DNA of 31,071 bases, from positions 1 to 31,071 of the IMG/VR virus record IMGVR_UViG_3300019759_000013. The stretch is one strand, 5' to 3'. Position 1 is the first letter of the stretch. Each line of letters begins with the position of its first letter. This document shows, piece after piece, positions 6,608-13,380 of this stretch. The stretch comes from a virus. The position numbers and the translations under genes were made by a program. The notes beneath the pieces were generated by a model. It searched no databases, was not told the DNA's origin, and saw only the letters and a list, made by a program, of their open reading frames with translations.

Positions 6608-6880
6608 TCAAACTCCCTTAAGCAAATACGCAACAACAAGCATAAGACCATACTTTATCGAGGTTGCCATAAGTATGTCGCTTATATTTTTTTGTTTTAC
6701 ATCTAAAATGTACTGATAATTAAAAAGACTAAATATAGTGCCTATCATATAGGCTTGAACCCAAGATATTCTTGGCAGACCGAACAATTCCATTAAGTGC
6801 CATTCATAAATGCAAATTAAAACATAGGGTTGCAAGACAGCAAGAATTATAAAAAGCAAAAAACCAAATAAAAATTTCAT
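6608..6880 (-). CDS. Small inner-membrane protein (three membrane segments)
   Basis: The 90-residue protein is strongly hydrophobic. Predicted membrane helices lie at about 3-24 (LFGFLLFIILAVLQPYVLIC), 42-57 (QAYMIGTIFSLFNYQY) and 72-88 (ATSIKYGLMLVVAYLL), with a short basic loop VKQKN between the last two. No family is recognised. AAGGAG precedes the ATG. It sits between the ssDNA-binding protein and the exonuclease, behind the hairpin at 6901-6931. A membrane protein inside a recombination operon is out of place for that pathway and may be an unrelated accessory gene. Confidence 0.6.
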   Translation of the reverse strand: MKFLFGFLLFIILAVLQPYVLICIYEWHLMELFGLPRISWVQAYMIGTIFSLFNYQYILDVKQKNISDILMATSIKYGLMLVVAYLLKGV

Positions 6881-6900
6881 ATTAACTCCTTATTTTAAGA

Positions 6901-6931
6901 AAAGGCTAAAGCTAAAATAGCAATAGCCTTT
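6901..6931 (-). terminator. Nested palindromic hairpin, likely terminator
   Basis: The outer arms 6901-6908 and 6924-6931 (AAAGGCTA/TAGCCTTT) are perfectly complementary, and an inner pair GCTA/TAGC (6911-6914, 6918-6921) closes an AAA loop. T-rich flanks on both sides make it a possible terminator in either direction. It lies 18 bases after the ssDNA-binding gene stop and before the membrane-protein gene, so it may reduce transcription of downstream genes. Confidence 0.65.
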
Positions 6932-6948
6932 ATTTTACCTTATGGTTA

Positions 6949-7455
6949 CTAGAACGGAATATCGTCGCCTTTTGCGTTATCGTCAGTATTCGCAGGCTGC
7001 GTCGCTGGCGTTGCATTGCGAGCCGCTACGGATGATACCCAGTTGCCAGACTTGTCGTTAATTTCCCAAATCTGCACCTTAATCATCATCGGCTTAGCAC
7101 ACAATGCCGCAGGCATATTGTGATCCCCTGGTGCTTCACCTGATGCCGCTAGTTTGCCACCGCAGTTATGGTCAATTGCCATTAGCATACGCTTAGCTTT
7201 ATCTGCTTTTGTTGGGTCAGCATCGAACACACGCACCTTTTGAAAAATCTTGCGATTCTTGTACTGCTCTGGCGCTTGCACAGTCCAGCGAAGGCTAATA
7301 TAAGTATCGTCTTCGTAGCTGTCGAGCTTCGCTTCGTCAATCAATGCTAGCAGCTCCGTACCGTTAGGGATTGGCTCCATATTGCCGCCGCCCATATCCA
7401 TAGAGCCGTTTGATTCTGCTTTGTTACCGTCTGAAAGATCCCAGAATGAAGTCAT
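6949..7455 (-). CDS. DUF669-type single-stranded DNA-binding protein
   Basis: The 168-residue protein has the shape of phage DUF669/SSB-like proteins. A flexible Gly/Met-rich N-terminus is followed by an OB-like beta region (about 27-140) with IPNGTELLALIDEAK, ISLRWTVQAPEQYKNRKIFQKVRVFD and PMMIKVQIWEI. A disordered tail ends in DDIPF. That acidic tail with a final Pro-Phe is the signature of SSB proteins that recruit partners. The gene follows the Sak4-like ATPase by 12 bases, the usual pairing of annealing protein and SSB. The family call rests on motif and context. Confidence 0.78.
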   Translation of the reverse strand: MTSFWDLSDGNKAESNGSMDMGGGNMEPIPNGTELLALIDEAKLDSYEDDTYISLRWTVQAPEQYKNRKIFQKVRVFDADPTKADKAKRMLMAIDHNCGGKLAASGEAPGDHNMPAALCAKPMMIKVQIWEINDKSGNWVSSVAARNATPATQPANTDDNAKGDDIPF

Positions 7456-7467
7456 GTTGTTTTCCTT

Positions 7468-8325
7468 TTATTGGTTTTTGGTTTGGTTGAAAAATGGAAT
7501 GTAAGAAAGCAAAGGGTTCTCGCCTTCCGTGAATTTAATTTCTTGCGGCATTTTGTAGCGCGTTTTTGCGTCAACATAACCCACAGTGCCATCGGACGAT
7601 GTAATCAAAATACGGTCGCCGGTTGTTGTAACCCGTGCGGCTTTCGTTTGATTGCCTTTTTTGTCTTGCTCGCCGCCCATAACGAACTGCTCTTTTTTAA
7701 TGTAGATTACAGCGTCGCTTTTATCAATATAGATTTTGCGGCTGCGCTCGTGCATTGCTAAAGAATAGGTACTGTATTCACTGGTTTCATCTGGTTGGTT
7801 TTTAACCTTGTTTAGACCAGTGTGCGCCAAGAAAACGATTGTCATGTTGCGCTTGCTGCGGATGTATTCACAAGCTCGCACCACGTTGGCGTGCATCCCC
7901 ATAGATACATCGTAGCCTTTATGGTATCCGCCGGCAGCGTTGCCGATAGATTCGGTTTTTTTGCCGTTGTTCGGATCGTCAAATTCGACCACTTCCTGTT
8001 CAAACAAGGCATTAAGCGATGTCACAGAGTCGATCACTAGAGTCTGGTAGTCGTGTTCTTCTTGCAAGATCATACGCAGCTTACTCATAACCTCTTTAGA
8101 GGTATGAACTTGATTTGCCTTGGATGGCGCAGGCAAGTGCTTCAAGAACGCTGGTTTATTATCGCCTTCGACAGACTCAAATACAGTCTTGGCGTTTTCC
8201 GCTTGAATAAAGATTGATTTTGGGAATAGTCCAGCGAGCGACGTTTTACCCGCCCCAGGGAATCCCACTATTGTGATCATTGGCGCTTGTGGCGCTGATG
8301 ATTCTAATTCATCTAATAAGCTCAT
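7468..8325 (-). CDS. Sak4-like RecA-core ATPase (single-strand annealing)
   Basis: The 285-residue protein is an AAA_24/Sak4-type RecA-core NTPase. Walker A is GFPGAGKTS (21-29), followed by the family-typical PKSIFIQAENA (35-45), and Walker B is TLVIDSVTSL (95-104). An R/H-rich AHTGLNK segment and a basic C-terminal half (MHERSRKIYIDKSDAVIYIKK) complete the core. Sak4 proteins anneal or pair single strands with help from an SSB and a 5' exonuclease, both encoded next in this operon. It is the first gene of the leftward unit, with AGGAG 9 bases before its ATG and a promoter at 8380-8408. Confidence 0.88.
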   Translation of the reverse strand: MSLLDELESSAPQAPMITIVGFPGAGKTSLAGLFPKSIFIQAENAKTVFESVEGDNKPAFLKHLPAPSKANQVHTSKEVMSKLRMILQEEHDYQTLVIDSVTSLNALFEQEVVEFDDPNNGKKTESIGNAAGGYHKGYDVSMGMHANVVRACEYIRSKRNMTIVFLAHTGLNKVKNQPDETSEYSTYSLAMHERSRKIYIDKSDAVIYIKKEQFVMGGEQDKKGNQTKAARVTTTGDRILITSSDGTVGYVDAKTRYKMPQEIKFTEGENPLLSYIPFFNQTKNQ

Positions 8326-8379
8326 TGGCTTAGCTCCTTTTGGTTTGTTTTTACTGGTTTGTGTTAGCCAGTGGTGAGC

Positions 8380-8424
8380 AGATTAAAGTATCAAAAATGA
8401 AAAGTAAACACTTTTTTAAACTTT
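8380..8424 (-). promoter_or_regulatory. Leftward early promoter with overlapping operator
   Basis: On the minus strand TTTACT (8408-8403), a 17-base spacer and TAATCT (8385-8380) make a good sigma70 promoter for the recombination operon, starting about 48 bases before the Sak4 ATG. The -35 box lies inside a perfect inverted repeat AAAAGT-N4-ACTTTT (8400-8415). Further half-sites lie outside it (AAAGT 8385-8389, ACTTT 8420-8424). A dimeric repressor bound here would block this promoter. The rightward promoter for 8468 must lie in the same 142-base gap, but no strong match is seen. Confidence 0.6.
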
Positions 8425-8467
8425 TTTTGTGTGTTATTGTTCAGCCACTTACATAGGAGATCACAAA

Positions 8468-8716
8468 ATGACATACGCAGAAAAAATAAAACAGCAGCAA
8501 AAGGACAAGCTAACATGTTTAGTTAGCTACTTTGGCGGGCAATCTCAATTAGCCAGTGAGATGGGCGTTTCAAGCCAAGCAGTTTTTAACTGGATTGCCC
8601 GTGGCCGTATTAGTGCAAAATGTGCAATCTTAGCAGAAATAAAAACAGACGGGGATTTCAAAAGGGAAGATCTAAGACCGGATGTTATTTCATGGGAAAA
8701 TAAGGAGCAAAAATAG
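8468..8716 (+). CDS. YdaS/Cro-like transcriptional regulator
   Basis: The 82-residue protein carries one helix-turn-helix at about 24-44 (GQSQLASEMGVSSQAVFNWIA), followed by RGRISAKCAILAEIKTDGDFKREDLRPDV. That tail is the standard ending of YdaS/Cro-type phage regulators. I start at ATG 8468, where AGGAG lies 10 bases upstream, not at the in-frame GTG 8429. It is the first rightward gene, directly facing the leftward operon, as Cro does in lambdoid phages, and probably binds the AAAAGT/ACTTTT operator at 8400-8415. No CI-like gene is present beside it. Confidence 0.8.
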   Translation: MTYAEKIKQQQKDKLTCLVSYFGGQSQLASEMGVSSQAVFNWIARGRISAKCAILAEIKTDGDFKREDLRPDVISWENKEQK

Positions 8717-8717
8717 A

Positions 8718-10961
8718 ATGAACTACCAAGATTTTCACGACGCAGGGCTGAAGGTTTTCGGACTACATGGTGTGACAGATGACGGGTTTTGTCAGTGTGG
8801 CTATCCCAAATGCCAAGCCTTGTATAAGCACCCTAGAACTAGTGCTTGGCAACATACGCCTCATTGGTCTGACGAGCAAATGGAGGTCTTCGAGGATATT
8901 GGGAGTTTTAGCACTGGGTACGGTGTTTTGCTTCATGGGCTTCTGGTTATTGATGTTGACGAGAGAAATGGAGGGCATGAGTCTTACGCAAAGTTATGTG
9001 ATTTAATCCCAGAGGTTATGCAGGCTGGATTGATAGTCAAGACTGGGAGCGGGGGCCAATCAAAGCATCTATACTTTTCAATAGATGGCGGTATCCCTAT
9101 TTGTACTCAACATAAGAGCTTCAAAGGTATTGATTTTAAATCTGGGAACGGCTTTACGGTTGGCCCCGGATCTATGCATATATCAGGAAACCTATATGAG
9201 GTCATTGCAGGCGACCCGTCCGACATCACCCCTGCCCCGCAGGCATTGATCGAACTACTAAAGAAACCGGAATTCCACCGCGCCGTGGTAGACGGCCAAA
9301 CCGTTGATGTATCAGACGCTGATTTGCGAGATATGCTAGCGTGCATTAATCCATCGTGCGGCCATGAAGAATGGATTCGTATTGGCATGGCCCTGCACCA
9401 CGCTACGCAAGGTAGCGGGTTTAACTTATGGGACGATTGGAGTGCCGGCGGGGATACTTACCCATCATCTAGCGAGCTAGACAAGCGCTGGCAGTCATTC
9501 GGCAAATCGAGCAATCCAGTATCACTAGGCACTCTTGTACACTACGCCCGCGAAGGCGGCTATGTAGAATCGGTCCAATTTACGCCAAGCGTCACATTCG
9601 ACATGCCAGAGGACACAACGCCGCAGGACATTGACCTTTTGCGCCCGCCTGGCTTTGTTGGCCAGTTGGCAGACTGGATCAATTCGCAATCACTATATCC
9701 GCGTGAATCTTTAGCGGTTGCCGCGGCATTAACCGCAATTAGCAATATCGCTGGTATGCGTTACCGCGACGAAATGGACGGCATGACACCTAACATTATT
9801 GCGTTCTGCGTGGCTGGTTCCGGCACCGGTAAAGAGGCCGTGGGCAAGGCGTTTGCGGAGATCATGCGTGTGTGTGATTTGTCGCCAGCATTATACGGTG
9901 CGTTCAAGTCCGAACAGGAGCTATACAGAAACCTGTTGCGCCACCAAGCTGCGTTCTATTCAGTTGATGAGCTAGGCATTCAGTTGACCAAGGTTAAAAA
10001 CGCTATGACCCGCGGTGGGGCTTCGTACCTTGAGGGCTTGCTAGGCGCGGTTATGTCGGTGTATTCAAAAGCAGATTCGTTTTTGCCTATCACTGGCGAC
10101 CTTAAAGAAGAGATCAGGGGTGTGCTAAGCAAAGAATATGCGGCAATCAATAAACAGCTAGACGATGGCCGCAGTTCCGACTTGCTTGAACGGAAGCTAA
10201 AAACGGTCGAGCGCCAGTTGTCGACGATTGATCAGGGGATTGATTCGCCGTACCTATCCATTATCGGCTACACAACACCAACGACGTTCGACGGGTTGTT
10301 TGATTATGAGCAGGCCACAAACGGTTTTTTGTCTCGATCTATGATATTCAGGGAAAAAGAGAATAATCCAAAGCGTAAAGCTATGTTCAAGAAGCTGCCC
10401 ATGCCAGAAACAATGAAGGCCACTTTGCAGAATATTCACGCGCCAGGTTCTTTTAGCGTTGTGCCGGATACCCGTATAGAGTTCACCGGTGAAAAAACCA
10501 GTGTTCCCACAACCGACGAAGCAGCCGAACTGCTAGACAGTGCTTATCAATACTTCTGGGAATTAGCAGAACAGCACAAAAATCAAACAGGTTTGGAAGC
10601 AGTCCCTCGCCGTGGTTATGAAATGGCTTCAAAGGTTAGTTTAATACTGGCACTGCCGGAAGGGTTACGCACTGCCGAGCACGTTAGGTGGGCTGTAGCG
10701 CTTGCTAAGCAAGATATTGATGCGAAGCTATTGCTTGCCCACTCAAACAGCGCAGAGAGCGAAACAGACCGCATGGCAGCCAAGATCATTAGCTTTCTAT
10801 CTAAAGACGAAGGTCAGACCATCGGCGTGATTAAAAACCGTGTTCGTGGGTTTGATCCCGCAGTACTGGACAAGCTAGTAGAGACTGGCCATGTTATAAA
10901 ACAAGACACGGGAAACGAGCGCAAAGGACAGCCGGTAATAAAATACTTTAAAAACTGCTAG
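8718..10961 (+). CDS. Primase-polymerase/helicase fusion (Prim-Pol, PriCT-2, DUF3987-like)
   Basis: The protein has 747 residues. Residues 1-190 form a Prim-Pol (AEP) domain: an N-terminal Cys pair CQCGYPKC, the catalytic VIDVD (77-81), KTGSGGQSKHLYF (108-120) with the active His117, and GIDFKSGNGFTVGPGS (137-152). Residues 200-280 match PriCT-2 (LACINPSCGHEEWIRIGMALH, WSAGG, LDKRWQSF). From 310 on lies a DUF3987-type NTPase with Walker A AGSGTGKE (366-373) and a Walker B-like VDELG (416-420). It would prime and unwind phage DNA. The start at 8718 has AAGGAG 11 bases upstream; an earlier in-frame ATG (8682) overlaps the regulator gene and is less likely. Confidence 0.9.
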   Translation: MNYQDFHDAGLKVFGLHGVTDDGFCQCGYPKCQALYKHPRTSAWQHTPHWSDEQMEVFEDIGSFSTGYGVLLHGLLVIDVDERNGGHESYAKLCDLIPEVMQAGLIVKTGSGGQSKHLYFSIDGGIPICTQHKSFKGIDFKSGNGFTVGPGSMHISGNLYEVIAGDPSDITPAPQALIELLKKPEFHRAVVDGQTVDVSDADLRDMLACINPSCGHEEWIRIGMALHHATQGSGFNLWDDWSAGGDTYPSSSELDKRWQSFGKSSNPVSLGTLVHYAREGGYVESVQFTPSVTFDMPEDTTPQDIDLLRPPGFVGQLADWINSQSLYPRESLAVAAALTAISNIAGMRYRDEMDGMTPNIIAFCVAGSGTGKEAVGKAFAEIMRVCDLSPALYGAFKSEQELYRNLLRHQAAFYSVDELGIQLTKVKNAMTRGGASYLEGLLGAVMSVYSKADSFLPITGDLKEEIRGVLSKEYAAINKQLDDGRSSDLLERKLKTVERQLSTIDQGIDSPYLSIIGYTTPTTFDGLFDYEQATNGFLSRSMIFREKENNPKRKAMFKKLPMPETMKATLQNIHAPGSFSVVPDTRIEFTGEKTSVPTTDEAAELLDSAYQYFWELAEQHKNQTGLEAVPRRGYEMASKVSLILALPEGLRTAEHVRWAVALAKQDIDAKLLLAHSNSAESETDRMAAKIISFLSKDEGQTIGVIKNRVRGFDPAVLDKLVETGHVIKQDTGNERKGQPVIKYFKNC

Positions 10962-11011
10962 AAACCCCGTACTATAAGGGTTGTAGGGCATTTTCATCAT
11001 TGAAAAAACAC

Positions 11012-11300
11012 AAACATACGCGCAGTTACACACACTGCGTGTATGTTTAAAACCCTTACAAATCAACAGCTTACAGCTCATTTCGATACAACATACGCAG
11101 ATACACACTTTCCTTAAGACACTTTCTAAAAAAAGGTGGTTTTTTGCTATCTGGTCTTTAGGTGTCTGCGTATCTGTGTATCTTTATCTTATATATATAA
11201 TATATATATAAAAAATATATATAAAACAAAGACTTACAATACGAATGATTATCATTAATTATACACAGCAGTGTGTATGTCTGAGTATGTTTGCGTATCT
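11012..11300. other. Candidate replication origin: repeats plus A/T-only tract
   Basis: Bases 10962-11384 hold no convincing gene. They contain a 14-base inverted repeat with one mismatch (11012-11025/11035-11048, 9-base loop) and repeated GTATGT/GCGTATCT motifs: 11091-11108 in reverse, 11166-11183, and three tandem 10-base units at 11271-11300 (gtgtgtatgt, ctgagtatgt, ttgcgtatct). Between them, 11189-11226 is 38 bases of only A and T, like a DNA-unwinding element. A 13-base palindrome, AATGATTATCATT, lies at 11244-11256. The place next to the primase-polymerase gene supports an origin. Confidence 0.55.
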
Positions 11301-11310
11301 TCTTTTTTAG

Positions 11311-11339
11311 TTGCACACCCTCACTTCATAGCATACACT
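11311..11339 (+). promoter_or_regulatory. Possible promoter for the small-gene cluster
   Basis: TTGCAC (11311-11316), a 17-base spacer and TACACT (11334-11339) lie 46 bases before the first small gene. Only three and four of six bases match the sigma70 consensus, so this is a weak call. The same TTGCAC box recurs at 14023. A TGTGCT/AGCACA inverted repeat lies just downstream. Confidence 0.3.
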
Positions 11340-11384
11340 GTGCTGGTGTTTGATTGATAGCACACAACAAAAAGGAGCAAACCA

Positions 11385-11573
11385 ATGTTTGATATATTTA
11401 TGACGTTATCCATTCTATTCGCGCTCGCTGTGTTGAAGTCCATGGTGTGTCCTACTTCATTCAGAACTAAGGTGATATTGTTTCAAGGTGAGTATCTAAT
11501 AGAATCCGGCGGCGTTGTCTATTCGGGTGCACCATGGAGAAATCACAAAAACCTAACTAATGTATGGAAGTGA
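11385..11573 (+). CDS. Small membrane-anchored protein (62 aa)
   Basis: The 62-residue protein starts MFDIFMTLSILFALAVLKSMV, one membrane-spanning helix, probably leaving the rest in the cytoplasm or periplasm. The tail (FRTKVILFQGEYLIESGGVVYSGAPWRNHKNL) is strand-like and basic. AAGGAGC lies 7 bases before the ATG. No family is recognised. It opens a run of small genes after the candidate origin. Its end overlaps the next small frame by 10 bases. Confidence 0.6.
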   Translation: MFDIFMTLSILFALAVLKSMVCPTSFRTKVILFQGEYLIESGGVVYSGAPWRNHKNLTNVWK

Positions 11574-11683
11574 ACGATATTCACGACCTATGGCTTCTGG
11601 GGCGGCATAAGAAGCATATGGCGAACCTTTCTATTGGGAAGAAAGACCCACGCTTTGAAACTATTGAGAATAGCTACAAATAG
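11564..11683 (+). CDS. Very small protein (39 aa)
   Basis: The frame starts MEVNDIHDLWLLGRHKKHM and ends with RFETIENSYK and TAG. It overlaps the previous gene by 10 bases and ends directly at the ribosome site of the next gene (TAGGAG), so the spacing is tight and gene-like. The ribosome site for its own ATG is weak, which lowers confidence. The protein is charged and soluble. A competing 16-codon frame starting at 11560 is possible. Confidence 0.45.
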   Translation: MEVNDIHDLWLLGRHKKHMANLSIGKKDPRFETIENSYK

Positions 11684-11692
11684 GAGAAAAAC

Positions 11693-11815
11693 ATGAGAAC
11701 ATTCAATGTTATATTATGCGCAATTGGGACTATATACTTAGGTTCAATTGATGATTACATAGGTATGTGGGGTTGCGTCATATGCTTATCTATTTGGGCC
11801 AGTGGTCACGACTAA
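11693..11815 (+). CDS. Small hydrophobic protein (40 aa)
   Basis: The 40-residue protein has two short hydrophobic stretches (FNVILCAIGTIYLGSI and GMWGCVICLSIWAS) joined by DDYI, so a membrane hairpin is likely. TAGGAG lies 8 bases before the ATG, as strong as its neighbours' sites. It belongs to the cluster of three small membrane proteins between the origin and 12032. Short phage membrane proteins of this kind often act on the host envelope or on superinfecting phage; nothing in this one proves either. Confidence 0.55.
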   Translation: MRTFNVILCAIGTIYLGSIDDYIGMWGCVICLSIWASGHD

Positions 11816-11843
11816 CACACCATAAACGAGAGGAGAGGAAGGG

Positions 11844-12032
11844 ATGAAGCATGTATTACAAATAGGGGTTATTCTGGTAGCTGTGCAATTAGCTATACTA
11901 GCATTAGTTTGGTTTATATCGGCAGGAGAGGCTTCTCTTAATCCGTTTGATTGGGATTCGTTTGAGCGTTTTTTATATTTGCTATGGACAATTGTTTTGA
12001 CGGCCACAGGCTGGTTTGGACTAAACTCATAG
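11844..12032 (+). CDS. Small membrane protein, two segments (62 aa)
   Basis: Two membrane helices are evident, at about 6-26 (QIGVILVAVQLAILALVWFIS) and about 43-60 (FLYLLWTIVLTATGWFGL). An acidic link (AGEASLNPFDWDSFERF) joins them. GAGGAGAGG precedes the ATG. The architecture would allow a holin-like or superinfection-exclusion role, but no endolysin or spanin gene lies nearby, so I do not assign one. A perfect hairpin (12043-12063) follows within 11 bases of the stop. Confidence 0.6.
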   Translation: MKHVLQIGVILVAVQLAILALVWFISAGEASLNPFDWDSFERFLYLLWTIVLTATGWFGLNS

Positions 12033-12042
12033 ACTACCACGC

Positions 12043-12063
12043 GCCATTCACAGCATGAATGGC
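12043..12063 (+). repeat. Perfect 8-base-pair inverted repeat
   Basis: GCCATTCA (12043-12050) and TGAATGGC (12056-12063) are exact complements around a 5-base loop. No T-run follows, so it is not a standard terminator. It may act as an RNA-stabilising hairpin at the end of the membrane-gene transcript or as a protein-binding site. Confidence 0.5.
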
Positions 12064-12093
12064 TAAACTTACACATATAGATTTGGTGAATGT

Positions 12094-12315
12094 ATGATAA
12101 TTAGTGCGTACAAAGCATTGAGGGCATTTATGAGAGGCTTTAACAATCGAAACAAATGCACTTGCAGATATAACCTTGTAGATTGCGCAAAGGTCATCAA
12201 AGTGTCAGGCAATGGCGTTATTGGCGTGGAAGGTTACGCCAAATGCGCAAGGTTCACAGATAAGATGAAATTAACAGGCAAGCAAATCGAGAAGGCTATG
12301 GAGGAAACCAAATGA
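12094..12315 (+). CDS. Small basic Cys-containing phage protein (73 aa)
   Basis: The 73-residue protein begins MIISAYKALRAFMRGF, a positively charged amphipathic helix. It then has a CxC (KCTCRYNLVDC) and a later YAKCARF that together could bind a metal. It ends in a basic helix (KLTGKQIEKAMEE). The ribosome site is poor (TTGGTG), and a start at the second Met (12130) is possible. Its stop overlaps the ATG of the next gene. No family is recognised. Confidence 0.5.
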   Translation: MIISAYKALRAFMRGFNNRNKCTCRYNLVDCAKVIKVSGNGVIGVEGYAKCARFTDKMKLTGKQIEKAMEETK

Positions 12316-12485
12316 CCAACCTAGTAAACGACCTAGTAAAACTAGGCTTCAGCACAACACAGCAGGCCCGCGCTATTGGTGTGAGCGTTGATGTAATGAA
12401 GAACCACCAGCAGGGGCGCTATGCCAGGGCGTTGGAGCAGTGGCAGATTGAGAAGTTGGAGCAGATTAAAGAATTATTAAAATAG
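12312..12485 (+). CDS. Small helix-turn-helix-like protein (57 aa)
   Basis: The 57-residue protein is helical: MTNLVNDLVKLGFSTTQQARAIG, then VSVDVMKNHQQGRYARALEQW and a Leu/Lys-rich end IEKLEQIKELLK. The middle reads as a helix-turn-helix (STTQQARAIGVSVDVMKNHQQGR), so a small DNA-binding regulator is possible. Its ATG overlaps the previous TGA (ATGA), and an in-frame GAGG lies 7 bases upstream. Confidence 0.6.
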   Translation: MTNLVNDLVKLGFSTTQQARAIGVSVDVMKNHQQGRYARALEQWQIEKLEQIKELLK

Positions 12486-12519
12486 TTTATAACCGCGCAA
12501 TGCGCTAAGGACTTTAAAT

Positions 12520-12753
12520 ATGGCTTATTACAGAAAGAAACAACTGCAAGAATTAATTGACTGGACACCAGATTTACCTATGGAGCTAGTAAGTATTAGT
12601 GAGGCAGATAAGAACAACGGAAGCCCAAAAGAGGGCGACAAGATAGCATTTAACCCAAAAGACCCGACTGATATATGGTTAGTGGCAAAGCAATTCGCTG
12701 AGGATAACTATGAGTTTATTGGTGAAACATTGGAAGATTGTGCAGGTTTATAA
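12520..12753 (+). CDS. Phage protein of the YYRKK type (77 aa)
   Basis: The protein opens MAYYRKKQLQELIDWTPDLPM and continues VSISEADKNNGSPKEGDKIAFNPKDPTDIWLVAKQFAEDNYEF. That arrangement (aromatic-basic start, 'NGSPKEGD', 'WLVAK..F..NF') is common in small phage proteins of unknown function, as I remember them. The fold is probably mixed alpha/beta. AAGGA lies upstream of the ATG. It stands alone with non-coding gaps on both sides. Confidence 0.65.
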   Translation: MAYYRKKQLQELIDWTPDLPMELVSISEADKNNGSPKEGDKIAFNPKDPTDIWLVAKQFAEDNYEFIGETLEDCAGL

Positions 12754-12847
12754 CAGCAAGATGTAAGGCGCTTGTGTCACATATAAACCTTTGCTATCCG
12801 CTTAACGTGTGATACGCTTAATTGGTGTTTAATAAAAGGAGAGATCA

Positions 12848-13087
12848 ATGACAATAAACGCAGATTCGCCAGCAATGCCGGTACCAGATGGGAAATTCCA
12901 GTGGATAGGCGGAAAAGGATGGCAAGCGATGGGCGACACGGGGCTATCAAAACGCGAGCACTTCGCAGCCATGGCTATGCAGGGTCTTTTAAGCTCATTC
13001 GGTAATCACGATATAACTGATTATAGTGAGATTGCCAGTGATGCAGTCATGGCAGCTGACGCACTACTAAAGGAGCTAAACAAATGA
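12848..13087 (+). CDS. Phage protein with GLSKREHFAAMAMQG motif (79 aa)
   Basis: The 79-residue protein has a Pro-rich N-terminus (DSPAMPVPDG) and then TGLSKREHFAAMAMQGLL, a motif shared by many small phage and prophage proteins. It ends with a helix (YSEIASDAVMAADALLKEL). The family has no known function. AAGGAGAG lies 6 bases before the ATG. The 94-base gap upstream carries a weak promoter-like pair (TTTGCT at 12790s, TGATACGCT further on). The stop overlaps the next ATG. Confidence 0.7.
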   Translation: MTINADSPAMPVPDGKFQWIGGKGWQAMGDTGLSKREHFAAMAMQGLLSSFGNHDITDYSEIASDAVMAADALLKELNK

Positions 13088-13380
13088 AACCACGTATATT
13101 CAAAAAGCTATGCAAGAAGTCAGCTGAAATAATAGGTTTTGAGCAATGTGATAAGGATGAGGGTGTCTGGTTTTTTTGCTGGGCTGAGTGCGGAATGGAT
13201 TACACTGAGTATGACGCAAAAGAAGCGTGGACATGGCTTGTCGATCATTTTGACTCAGCAGTTAATACGATTTTTGATCATAATTCAGAGTGCGGAATTT
13301 CATGGAAACCGGACAATCAAATTACAAAATCTATACCAAAAATCGTATTTAAATGGGCGAGAGAGGAGTTTAAAAAATGA
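13084..13380 (+). CDS. Phage hypothetical protein (98 aa)
   Basis: I do not recognise this 98-residue protein. It is rich in Trp and Cys (FEQCDKDEGVWFFCWAECGMDY, EAWTWLVDHFD, SECGISWK), starts with a basic helix and ends in KWAREEFKK. ATGA overlaps at both ends place it in one translation unit with its neighbours. A longer overlapping frame at 13139-13441 has no ribosome site and is a shadow. Confidence 0.6.
   Translation: MKPRIFKKLCKKSAEIIGFEQCDKDEGVWFFCWAECGMDYTEYDAKEAWTWLVDHFDSAVNTIFDHNSECGISWKPDNQITKSIPKIVFKWAREEFKK

Noticed and set aside
10875-11108. 77-codon minus-strand frame rich in Cys and Val at the start of the origin region
   Set aside because: No ribosome site, composition caused by GTGT/ACAC repeats, and it overlaps the end of the primase gene.
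11244-11256. AATGATTATCATT palindrome resembling half of a Fur box
   Set aside because: Only the central part matches and it lies in an A/T-rich stretch where such palindromes arise easily.
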